A stretch of DNA of 64,000 bases from assembly GCF_022496765.1 (NCBI RefSeq), contig NZ_VANV01000007.1, forward strand, positions 102,892 to 166,891, given 5' to 3'. A program made the position numbers and the translations under genes. Below the pieces are notes generated by a model. It had not been told where the DNA came from and searched no databases. It saw only the letters and a list, made by a program, of their open reading frames with translations. Shown here in pieces: positions 46,794-53,745 of the stretch; the stretch's first letter is position 1, and each line of letters starts with the position of its first letter. This DNA is from Acidaminobacter sp. JC074 (GTDB taxonomy: Bacteria > Bacillota > Clostridia > Peptostreptococcales > Acidaminobacteraceae).

Positions 46794-47423
46794 TTATTTA
46801 AAAAACTGTTTTCTTAAGAGACAGAAGTAGCCATTCAGTTCTTCTGTCATATGCTCTAAAACATCAGCTAATTCACCCTCTGTCAGTTTACTTCTCTTAC
46901 TCAGAAAATTAGCGGAGTATCCGGCAATCAGATGATGGACAAGTTCTACCAGCTTGTCTCTATCTTCTGGATCCTTGAGAACTTTCTCATCCAGCCTATC
47001 TTTACCACTCTGCATAGACAAGGCTGCAAAGGCCTGATACTTTTCAGCCATAAAAGCTTTCACTTCAGGTGCCTCTTCCATATAGGCATCGAACATCAAT
47101 TTATACTCAAGAGGATACTCTAAACTCATCCTAATCTTCATATTTGATCTAAACAAAAGTTTATCAAAATAATCTTCTGGTACTTGAGCACTTTCCATAT
47201 AAGTCTGTAATCGATCTTTAAAAAAATCTAATATATATGAAATCAAATAGAAATACTGAGCTTCTTTGTTACCGATATAGTTGAACAAAGAGCCCTTAGA
47301 AATTCCAGCTTCTTTTACAATCGTATTGGTTGATGCACCTGCATAACCTTTTTGAGCATACTCTTTAATTAAGGCATCTCTAATTTTTTTTCTTTTTTCC
47401 TCAGCTAATTCTTCTATTTTCAT
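46794..47423 (-). CDS. TetR-family regulator of the ABC exporter operon
   Basis: A 209-residue repressor. Residues 10-55 are the TetR helix-turn-helix (IRDALIKEYAQKGYAGAST, IVKEAGISKGSLFNYIGNKEAQYFYL), the rest a helical ligand-binding domain. It lies third in the operon after the ABC genes. Two palindromes TTGACCA-nn-TGGTCAA at the operon promoter are its probable operators. Confidence 0.92.
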   Translation of the reverse strand: MKIEELAEEKRKKIRDALIKEYAQKGYAGASTNTIVKEAGISKGSLFNYIGNKEAQYFYLISYILDFFKDRLQTYMESAQVPEDYFDKLLFRSNMKIRMSLEYPLEYKLMFDAYMEEAPEVKAFMAEKYQAFAALSMQSGKDRLDEKVLKDPEDRDKLVELVHHLIAGYSANFLSKRSKLTEGELADVLEHMTEELNGYFCLLRKQFFK

Positions 47424-47431
47424 GCTATCTC

Positions 47432-48229
47432 CTAGTTTGTAAAGTCCTTTTTATTATACATGAATAAAGATAAAGTAGACAATACAATCAGTAGAAAGAG
47501 ACTACCACCGAGCGCTAGAAAATCATATTGAGATGCATTCAGAACCGCTCTTACATTAAAAATACCAAATGGCGTTAAATACTTAAGCCATTCAAAGTCA
47601 GTAAAGATACCTTGAATCATGGCTATAAAGTACATGATAAATACCAGTCCTAAAGCAACAGGCATAGCCACTCTTGATTTAACAATAACAGTTGAAAGAC
47701 ACAAACCGATTCCAGAAAAAATAACTTGCGTTAATAAAGTAGATGAAAATACTGTTATAAAAAAGTCAGTACTAATTTCTGCACCTGCAATAAAATAAAG
47801 AAGTACAATGGATATAAGGGACATAAACAACGAAAAGCATATAATTGAAAGTAGTATATGAAGTCCCTTTTGAACAAGCATATCAGATCTTGAAATTGGC
47901 TTGGCTGCAAGAAATTCAATTGTTTTATCATTCTCTTCTTTTCCCAAACTGTGAATCCCCAACAAGATAGCCATAGCGCCTGCACCTAAGAGGACATACT
48001 GATAAATATAGGAAAAGTAATCTATCGGATTCGAGAAATCTATGTTATTGGCGTTAATAGCTTGAAGCATCTCCTGCGGAAAACTTGCCATAACTTCAGA
48101 TAAGTAATCACTCTGTTCTGCAAATGATGGAAACATAGATATGGACATGGTCATAATCAGACCACATGCAAGTAACCATATGACTAGTGATTTAAGACCA
48201 GACTGCCATTCTCTTTTTAACAAATACAT
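47432..48229 (-). CDS. ABC-2 type exporter permease
   Basis: A 265-residue membrane protein with about six transmembrane helices (SLVIWLLACGLIMTMSISMF near the N-terminus, VLLGAGAMAILLGIHSLG, ILLSIICFSLFMSLISIVLL, and so on). GKEENDKTIEFLAAKPISRSDMLVQK is typical of ABC-2 permeases. It partners the ATPase encoded 10 bases upstream. It probably exports a toxic compound or lipid; substrate unknown. Confidence 0.9.
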   Translation of the reverse strand: MYLLKREWQSGLKSLVIWLLACGLIMTMSISMFPSFAEQSDYLSEVMASFPQEMLQAINANNIDFSNPIDYFSYIYQYVLLGAGAMAILLGIHSLGKEENDKTIEFLAAKPISRSDMLVQKGLHILLSIICFSLFMSLISIVLLYFIAGAEISTDFFITVFSSTLLTQVIFSGIGLCLSTVIVKSRVAMPVALGLVFIMYFIAMIQGIFTDFEWLKYLTPFGIFNVRAVLNASQYDFLALGGSLFLLIVLSTLSLFMYNKKDFTN

Positions 48230-48239
48230 ACGCGCCTCC

Positions 48240-49112
48240 TTATTGATAGTGGTGTAAAAATATTTCTTCTAGGGATGGATCTTCAATCCATATGTTTTCA
48301 ATCTGATTTTTTAAAAGTTCAACTAAAAAATTCTCTAGTCCTCCTATACACAAACATGTCACCATCTTATCCTTGATGATTAGGTCTTTTATATTTTCTT
48401 TTGGTGATACAAATGTAGAAGGCTCTTTTAAAAGAACTTTGATTTTCTTGTACTTAACCCTACTCAGTTCTTCAAGGGTTTCTACTTTGATTAACCGCCC
48501 TTCCTTTATAATGCCTACACGGTCACAAAGCTTTTGTACTTCTCCCAAGATATGTGAAGAAAAAAATATAGTCGTCCCTTTTTCTTTTTCTTTGATTAAT
48601 AGATCAAAAAACTTATTTTGCATAATGGGATCAAGCCCTCCAGTTGGCTCGTCAAGTATTAGAAGTTTCGGTTCATGAGCCAGAGCTTGAATAATGCCAA
48701 TCTTTTTCTTGTTGCCATAAGATAGATCTTCAATTTTTTTACTGGTGTCCAGTTCAAAGTAATCACATAGATATTTTAGTCTTTCTGTAAAATCGCCCCT
48801 ATAATACTTGATTGAGTAATTTAACAGTTGTCCTCCCGTCATATCATCATAGTATGAAACTTCTGAAGGTAGATAGCCAATCATATGTTTTATCTCATGC
48901 AGTTTTCCTGAAACAGGTTCGCCGAATAAAGAACACATACCTCCACTTGACTTAATAAAGCCCATCATGGTCCTAATCGTTGTAGATTTTCCAGCACCGT
49001 TAGGTCCAATAAAACCAAATACTTCTCCAGATTCGATTTCAAGATTAAGATTTTCAACGCCAAGAGTCTTTCCATAATACTTCGTCATATTCTCTAATTT
49101 AATAATCGTCAT
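48240..49112 (-). CDS. ABC transporter ATP-binding protein
   Basis: A 290-residue ATPase from the ATG at 49112, which has AAAGGAGG just upstream; the open frame to 49139 would run through the operator. Walker A is GFIGPNGAGKSTT, Walker B LLILDEPTGGLD, H-loop SSHILGE. The signature motif reads LSYGNKKKIG in place of LSGGQ, common in exporter ATPases of this group. The C-terminal 80 residues are an accessory domain. Confidence 0.94.
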   Translation of the reverse strand: MTIIKLENMTKYYGKTLGVENLNLEIESGEVFGFIGPNGAGKSTTIRTMMGFIKSSGGMCSLFGEPVSGKLHEIKHMIGYLPSEVSYYDDMTGGQLLNYSIKYYRGDFTERLKYLCDYFELDTSKKIEDLSYGNKKKIGIIQALAHEPKLLILDEPTGGLDPIMQNKFFDLLIKEKEKGTTIFFSSHILGEVQKLCDRVGIIKEGRLIKVETLEELSRVKYKKIKVLLKEPSTFVSPKENIKDLIIKDKMVTCLCIGGLENFLVELLKNQIENIWIEDPSLEEIFLHHYQ

Positions 49113-49123
49113 ATTTGCCTCCT

Positions 49124-49174
49124 TTGACCATGTGGTCAATTATAATATAACACACCTTGACCAAGTGGTCAAGG
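49124..49174 (-). promoter_or_regulatory. ABC operon promoter with two TetR operators
   Basis: Two palindromes, TTGACCATGTGGTCAA (49124-49139) and TTGACCAAGTGGTCAA (49157-49172, extended by CC/GG outside), are 33 bases centre to centre, about three helical turns. On the minus strand the second supplies a -35 TTGACC (49172-49167); 17 bases later comes -10 TATATT (49149-49144). The first covers the predicted start site (about 49137) and abuts the ribosome binding site. Confidence 0.88.
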
Positions 49175-49179
49175 AAAGA

Positions 49180-49208
49180 AATAAGAAAAGCCACCTTATA
49201 GGTGACTT
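49180..49208 (-). terminator. Rho-independent terminator after the prmA-rsmE-lipoprotein genes
   Basis: On the minus strand AAGTCACC, loop TATAA, GGTGGCTT (8 bp, one G-U), then TTCTTATTTC. Confidence 0.72.
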
Positions 49209-49211
49209 GCA

Positions 49212-49994
49212 TTAGTAATAACTATATGTTCTAGTAAGTTTATAAGTAAGATCATCAATGGTTACTGTCGCTTCAGTCCAATTGCCTTTTTCATCAAATG
49301 CCACATACTCAAAATTAGCTTTTGATTCAAAGTTGGCATTTAAATGAGTATAAGAAAGCAATTGATTGTCTTCATTGTAGGTCATGGTCATTTGATCTAA
49401 AACACCTACTTCTTCACTAGCAACCGTTTCTAAAATATAACCTGCATCTGTGTAGGCGTATGTTACACCATATACCATATAGGCTTCTAAGTTAAAATCT
49501 TTTGTTTCAATGAGTTTATCTTTGTCATAAATTCTATCATGAACCGTAAGCGGTGTTCTCTCTTCACCAGCAACACCATACATAACACCTTTGACTGTGT
49601 TATTTTCCATTTCTTCTGTTTTAAAGATCTGTTCATAATCCATTTTAGAGATATTCTCATCAAAATCAATGGCAAACACATTCATCATATTCTTGTTGTC
49701 ATAAGAATACATCCAGGTTACAATGGTATCACCTTCAGTACTTCTATCTGTTTGAGCAGTCAAATTGCCTTTTTTATCATATTCAAAGCTTGCAAGGCTA
49801 TTCATATAATAACCCATATCAATAAAATCAAAGCTTGTGATTTCACCTGCATCATTGTAGCCAGTTTGTACAAAAGACTCAACTTGACCTTTCAGATTCA
49901 TCATGTCCAAACTCATTTCATTGTAGTTTCTAGATGAATCACCGCTACAGCCTACCAGTAAAAAAATCATTACAACTATAAGTATTTTCTTCAT
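49212..49994 (-). CDS. Lipoprotein of unknown function
   Basis: A 260-residue protein from the ATG at 49994, which has AGAGGA upstream, rather than 50009. Signal peptide MKKILIVVMIFLLVGC ends in a lipobox. The mature part has spaced segments, DAGEITSFDFIDMGYYMNS, YDKKGNLTAQTDRS, YNEDNQLLSYTHLNA and FDEKGNWTEATV, resembling loose YD/RHS-like beta repeats. No enzymatic motif is seen. It ends the prmA-rsmE transcript, 6 bases after rsmE. Confidence 0.78.
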   Translation of the reverse strand: MKKILIVVMIFLLVGCSGDSSRNYNEMSLDMMNLKGQVESFVQTGYNDAGEITSFDFIDMGYYMNSLASFEYDKKGNLTAQTDRSTEGDTIVTWMYSYDNKNMMNVFAIDFDENISKMDYEQIFKTEEMENNTVKGVMYGVAGEERTPLTVHDRIYDKDKLIETKDFNLEAYMVYGVTYAYTDAGYILETVASEEVGVLDQMTMTYNEDNQLLSYTHLNANFESKANFEYVAFDEKGNWTEATVTIDDLTYKLTRTYSYY

Positions 49995-50015
49995 AATATC
50001 CTCTTTCATTAGTGT

Positions 50016-50750
50016 CTACTTTGATATGTCTCCTATAGCATATTGTATAATAGAAAGCATGGTAATACCAGCAGTCTCTGTTCTTAAAATTCTCGGTCCC
50101 AAACTGACAGAGTGTCCTCCAGCATCTACAAGTGCATCCACTTCCTCAGCTTCAAAACCACCTTCAGGTCCTATGACTATGGCAACCTTCTTTTTATCAT
50201 CAGTCAGATGATTTTTTAAAGAACGACTAGATTCAAGCTCATAGGCAATTAAAACCAAGTCGTAGTCTGATACCAATCCTGCCAAGTCCTTTATGGCAAG
50301 CATAGGTTTGACTTCAGGTATATGTGAACGTTTAGACTGTTTAGCAGCTTCATCAGCAATTTTTTGCCATCTCTCAATTTTCTTTTTTTGACCTTTAGCA
50401 TCTAGTTTGACAATAACACGCTTTGTACTTAGAGGATAAATATTGTGTACCCCCAGTTCAACGGATTTTTGTACAATTGTCTCCATTTTACTACCTTTGG
50501 CCAATCCTTGATAAAGATCTACCAAGACATGACTTTCTCTAGAGACTTCTCTTTTTTCAAGCACCTTACATACAATCTGGTCATCCATGGCTTCAACGGT
50601 TACAACATATTCCTGGCTTGCAGCATCACAAATCTCTAGTTTTTCATTAATTTGGACTCTTAATGCCCTTTTGATATGATTGACATCATTGATATTATCA
50701 ATAATGACTTGGTCAGACTCTATAACATAACCAACAAAAAATCTATGCAT
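50016..50750 (-). CDS. rsmE: 16S rRNA (uracil(1498)-N(3))-methyltransferase
   Basis: A 244-residue SPOUT-class methyltransferase modifying U1498 of 16S rRNA. The N-terminal PUA-like domain (MHRFFV, NHIKRALRVQ) precedes the trefoil-knot domain with VAIVIGPEGGFEAEEVDAL and SLGPRILRTETAGITMLSII. It starts 2 bases after prmA, in the conserved order. Confidence 0.96.
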   Translation of the reverse strand: MHRFFVGYVIESDQVIIDNINDVNHIKRALRVQINEKLEICDAASQEYVVTVEAMDDQIVCKVLEKREVSRESHVLVDLYQGLAKGSKMETIVQKSVELGVHNIYPLSTKRVIVKLDAKGQKKKIERWQKIADEAAKQSKRSHIPEVKPMLAIKDLAGLVSDYDLVLIAYELESSRSLKNHLTDDKKKVAIVIGPEGGFEAEEVDALVDAGGHSVSLGPRILRTETAGITMLSIIQYAIGDISK

Positions 50751-50752
50751 AA

Positions 50753-51685
50753 TTATCCTCTATACTTGGCAAGAATGGCATGCCATTCACCTTCATTTAT
50801 ATGTTCTATTACTTCAAACTTACTTGAAATAACTTCTAAGACATCTTTTTCTCTACCGTTGACTATACCAGATGTGATGTAGTAACCATCTTTTTTTACA
50901 AAGTTCTCAATAGTCTCTGTCATCATGATGATGATATCAGCCATAATATTAGCCACTACAATGTCTGCTTTGTCTTCTAAGACATCCGTCAAATTACCGA
51001 GTCTTGCATCTACAACATGATTCAGTCCATTATGGGCCGCATTTTCCTTTGTAGCTATAATAGCATCTTCTGCTATGTCTACACCTACAACTGATTTAGC
51101 ACCTAGCTTAGCTGCAGCAAGGCCAATGATGCCAGTCCCGCAACCGATATCATAAACTGTATCGGAATCTTTTAAGACCTTTTCAACAAGCTTGACACAC
51201 ATACTGGTGGTTTCGTGTGTACCAGATCCAAATGCAGAACCTGGATCCATCTCTATGACAATATCGCCTTCTTCAGACTGATAGTCTTCCCATGTCGGTT
51301 TTATGACGATATGACTTCCTATTTTAAAGGGTTTGAAGTACTCTTTCCACTTGTCCTTCCAATCCTCATCATCAACAATCTCATATTTGATTTGACCTGT
51401 ACCGATGTTCAAGCCATTAGACTCAATGTTTTTTAAAGTCTCTTCAATAAAAGCTACTGTCTTTTCAATTTCTTCACTGACAAAGATTTTAACGACTACA
51501 TCTTCATGATTAAACTGTCTAGCAGTTTCTTCACTGTAATCCCAGTCCCCCTTGTAGCTGTCACTAAACATTTCATCATTAGGATCTTCAATAACAGCAC
51601 CTTCAATGCCATTTTCTTCAAGCAAGTAGGTTAAGACATCTACCGCTTCCGTCTCTGTATGTATTTCTATCTTATACCACTTCAT
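50753..51685 (-). CDS. prmA: Ribosomal protein L11 methyltransferase
   Basis: A 310-residue methyltransferase that trimethylates ribosomal protein L11. An N-terminal ferredoxin-like substrate-binding domain (1-~110) precedes the SAM-binding domain with DPGSAFGSGTHETTSM, VYDIGCGTGIIGLAAAKLGA and VVANIMADIII. It opens the prmA-rsmE-lipoprotein transcript. Confidence 0.96.
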   Translation of the reverse strand: MKWYKIEIHTETEAVDVLTYLLEENGIEGAVIEDPNDEMFSDSYKGDWDYSEETARQFNHEDVVVKIFVSEEIEKTVAFIEETLKNIESNGLNIGTGQIKYEIVDDEDWKDKWKEYFKPFKIGSHIVIKPTWEDYQSEEGDIVIEMDPGSAFGSGTHETTSMCVKLVEKVLKDSDTVYDIGCGTGIIGLAAAKLGAKSVVGVDIAEDAIIATKENAAHNGLNHVVDARLGNLTDVLEDKADIVVANIMADIIIMMTETIENFVKKDGYYITSGIVNGREKDVLEVISSKFEVIEHINEGEWHAILAKYRG

Positions 51686-51727
51686 ATTTCCTCTTTTCTA
51701 TAATCAATGCATTATAACATATTCCTG

Positions 51728-51756
51728 CAAAAAAATAAAAATCTAGCGAACTAGAT
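51728..51756 (-). terminator. Rho-independent terminator of the transglutaminase gene
   Basis: ATCTAG, loop TTCG, CTAGAT on the minus strand (51756-51741) followed by TTTTTATTTTTTT. Confidence 0.85.
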
Positions 51757-51786
51757 AAAAGATTGAGAGGATAAACTTTTCTAATT

Positions 51787-52569
51787 TTAATATACTTTAC
51801 TACCAACATAGGCTGAATCTGCTTTTACTAATGTATAAGCAACATTGTAGTCTACGTAAATAGAGTCAGTACTAGCATCAACAACAACCCATTCGCCATC
51901 GATAAGAACTTCATTCCACGCATGATAGACTGGTGTATAAGAACTATAACCTTTCACAAGTTTAGCAGGTACATCAACCGATCTTAACATCGATGCCATC
52001 ATTGCTGCGAAATCGTAGCAAATTCCAGTCCCTTCAGCCAATGTATCATCAGCTAGAGGAATGTATCCTTTTGGAAGGCTAGCAGCTTTTTGATAATCAT
52101 ATCTTACATTAGTAATAACGTATTCATGAATGATCTCAAGCTTTTCCTGATCTGTCACAGCGTCTTTAGTCAATTCTTTGGCTAGGATCGCTACTTGCGA
52201 TTCTTCGTTCCAGTTTACTGTTTGAGTAGCATTTAAAAATACAACTTCCTCATCAATAGTAACATTGATTGTCTTATCAGATAACAGTTTATATCTACGA
52301 CCATCATTACTACCTAATACTGAGATTTTATATTTTCCACTACCCATTTGTAAAGGAAGTGTCTCGTTCGCTGATACTAAATTGTAGATATATTCTACAT
52401 CATCTTTCTCAACGATTGCCTTAAAACTAGAATAACCAGCTGAAGATACTTTGATCTCAACTGTTGCATCAGCAGTGTTAACCTTTACTGTATTTGTATC
52501 TGCATAAACAGATGTTGCGCTAGAAACTAGCAGCAGCATAACCATAAAAATTAACATTATTCTTTTCAT
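51787..52569 (-). CDS. Secreted transglutaminase-like (cysteine protease fold) protein under c-di-GMP riboswitch control
   Basis: A 260-residue exported protein. A signal peptide (1-~23) ends in SVYAD. Residues 25-115 appear as a beta-rich domain. The transglutaminase-like core follows with the full triad: Cys184 in GTGICYDFAAMM, His216 in YHAWNEV, Asp231 in VVVDAS. This fold includes cross-linking enzymes, proteases and peptidoglycan-related amidases, so the reaction is open. It is monocistronic, has GGGAGAG just upstream of its ATG, and its 340-base leader contains three c-di-GMP-I aptamers. The gene lies a few hundred bases from genes for two giant surface proteins, which could be substrates; that is speculation. 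Confidence 0.85.
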   Translation of the reverse strand: MKRIMLIFMVMLLLVSSATSVYADTNTVKVNTADATVEIKVSSAGYSSFKAIVEKDDVEYIYNLVSANETLPLQMGSGKYKISVLGSNDGRRYKLLSDKTINVTIDEEVVFLNATQTVNWNEESQVAILAKELTKDAVTDQEKLEIIHEYVITNVRYDYQKAASLPKGYIPLADDTLAEGTGICYDFAAMMASMLRSVDVPAKLVKGYSSYTPVYHAWNEVLIDGEWVVVDASTDSIYVDYNVAYTLVKADSAYVGSKVY

Positions 52570-52574
52570 AAGAT

Positions 52575-52660
52575 CTCTCCCTTGGCACCTGGCTATCTTC
52601 TTTCGAAGACCCTATAGTTTTGCGTCCCCACCTCACAGTAGGTTTGCCGTTTACATTTTG
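52575..52660 (-). promoter_or_regulatory. c-di-GMP-I (GEMM) aptamer, third from 5' end, nearest the gene
   Basis: On the minus strand GGCAAACC (52648-52641), a short P2 stem, GGGGACGCAAAACTATAGGGTC and a GAAA-capped stem (GTCTTC-GAAA-GAAGAT) followed by AGCCAGG match the GEMM consensus. The element ends directly at the Shine-Dalgarno GGGAGAG (52581-52575), which is complementary to CTTTCCC at 52666-52660 on the other side of the aptamer. Confidence 0.9.
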
Positions 52661-52690
52661 GGAAAGAAAAGTAATAAACTTTCCTTTCGA
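52660..52690 (-). promoter_or_regulatory. Hairpin between aptamers two and three
   Basis: On the minus strand GAAAGGAAAGT (52688-52678), loop TTATT, ACTTTTCTTTC (52672-52662) form an 11-bp stem with one G-U. Its 3' arm overlaps the CTTTCCC segment that can pair with the ribosome binding site, so the two structures exclude each other. Confidence 0.6.
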
Positions 52691-52768
52691 TAACTGGCTG
52701 TCATATCATTTCTGACTTAGACCCTATAGTTTTGCGTCCCTAACTTTCATTAGGTTTGCCATGTCGTG
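52683..52768 (-). promoter_or_regulatory. c-di-GMP-I (GEMM) aptamer, second from 5' end
   Basis: On the minus strand GGCAAACC (52760-52753), GAAA tetraloop in the P2 stem (CCTAAT-GAAA-GTTAGG), GGGACGCAAAACTATAGGGTCT and AGCCAGTTATCG match the GEMM consensus, including the GAAA tetraloop that docks into its receptor. Confidence 0.92.
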
Positions 52769-52770
52769 AA

Positions 52771-52799
52771 AAGCTTTTGATTACATGGTAATCAAAGTC
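52771..52799 (-). terminator. Terminator-like hairpin after the first aptamer
   Basis: On the minus strand TTTGATTAC, loop CAT, GTAATCAAA (52796-52776) is followed by AGCTTTTC. The 5' arm is also the pairing partner of the leader's first bases (52906-52895), giving a terminator/antiterminator choice. Confidence 0.5.
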
Positions 52800-52894
52800 T
52801 TCTCGGTAGCTGGCGATCTTAGGTTTCCCCTTAGACCCTTGAGCTTTGCGTCCCTGACTTTCATCAGGTTTGCCTTTTCTCGGCTAACTCTGCC
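52800..52894 (-). promoter_or_regulatory. c-di-GMP-I (GEMM) aptamer, first from 5' end
   Basis: On the minus strand GGCAAACC (52875-52868), P2 stem CCTGAT-GAAA-GTCAGG, GGGACGCAAAGCTCAAGGGTCT and CGCCAGCTACCGA match the GEMM consensus. It is the copy closest to the Vc2 prototype, with ACGCAAAGC intact. It is enclosed by a 12-bp helix between 52906-52895 and 52799-52787 with one bulged base. Confidence 0.93.
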
Positions 52895-52917
52895 GACTTG
52901 ATTACCCTCTCACCTAT

Positions 52918-52945
52918 ATTATACCACATATTGAGAAATATGAAA
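52918..52945 (-). promoter_or_regulatory. Promoter of the riboswitch-controlled transglutaminase transcript
   Basis: On the minus strand TTTCAT (52945-52940), 16 bases, then an extended -10, TGG-TATAAT (52923-52918). Transcription should start near 52911, so the leader is about 340 bases and nearly all of it is riboswitch. Confidence 0.7.
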
Positions 52946-53019
52946 CCAACTTAGGTGATAATCACATTACCAGAAGTTTACGATTCCATAACAGTTGATT
53001 GGTCATAAAAGTCATTTAG

Positions 53020-53032
53020 TAACACGGTGTTA
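53020..53032. promoter_or_regulatory. Candidate operator of the TetR-type gene
   Basis: TAACAC-G-GTGTTA, an odd-length palindrome 47 bases ahead of the regulator's ATG, is within its promoter region and faces the riboswitch promoter on the other strand. A further TTTAGT/ACTAAA pair flanks it. Autoregulation is inferred. Confidence 0.5.
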
Positions 53033-53078
53033 TTTATAAATACACTAAATTATGTTAGAATAAAAATGAGGTGAAAGT

Positions 53079-53729
53079 ATGACATTCGAAAGAGCAAGAA
53101 GCGATCAAAACAAGGAAATTCGCTTAAATGAAATAAAAACTGCTGCCATAAAACTCTTTTACGAAAAATCATTTTCTGAAATTTCTATGGCAGGTATTGC
53201 AAAAGAACTGAACTTTACAAGAGGCAATCTCTATAAATATTATCAAACTAAAGAAGCCATCTATCTAGATATCATCTTAGACGACATCAAAAAATGGGTT
53301 TTCGACTTAAAAGAAAGAAGTCACAATAACCCCGCTAAGTCTATTGAGGAATTCGTAGATTTATGGACAGATGTCACCATTAAAAACAAACAACTTATCC
53401 AGCTGCTTTCTATCATGTTTACAATTTTAGAAAGAAACGCACCACTTGAAAACCTGATATCATTTAAGAAGTCTATGATGTTAGAATCTGCTCAATTGAT
53501 AGAAATCATTCAAAGTCAAATAAACTTAAGTCCTGAAGATACATTTAAGTTTGTTAACTACCATGTTTCAACTTCTATTGGCTTGTATCCAGTTTGTCAT
53601 CCGTCAGAGGTACAAAGAGAAGCTGCTAAACTTTCAGGTACCAACTATGAGTTTATGGATTTCAGAACACAGTTCTCTGATTATTTAACTATTTATTTAA
53701 AACACCTAACAAAAAACCCCTCAAATTGA
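53079..53729 (+). CDS. TetR/AcrR-family transcriptional regulator
   Basis: A 216-residue regulator on the plus strand. The helix-turn-helix covers about 15-60 (IKTAAIKLFYEKSFSEISMAGIAKELNFTRGNLYKYYQTKEAIY-type), followed by a helical C-terminal domain of the TetR_C_24 kind. It is divergent from the transglutaminase leader and convergent with the first SLH gene; it has GAGGTG upstream of its ATG. What it regulates is not evident. Confidence 0.9.
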   Translation: MTFERARSDQNKEIRLNEIKTAAIKLFYEKSFSEISMAGIAKELNFTRGNLYKYYQTKEAIYLDIILDDIKKWVFDLKERSHNNPAKSIEEFVDLWTDVTIKNKQLIQLLSIMFTILERNAPLENLISFKKSMMLESAQLIEIIQSQINLSPEDTFKFVNYHVSTSIGLYPVCHPSEVQREAAKLSGTNYEFMDFRTQFSDYLTIYLKHLTKNPSN

Positions 53730-53742
53730 ATTGAGGGGATTT
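53711..53742. terminator. Bidirectional terminator between the TetR gene and the SLH gene
   Basis: CCCCTCAA (53717-53724) pairs with TTGAGGGG (53731-53738), with AAAAAA on the left and TTTCTTTT on the right, serving both converging genes. Confidence 0.85.
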
Positions 53743-53745
53743 CTT

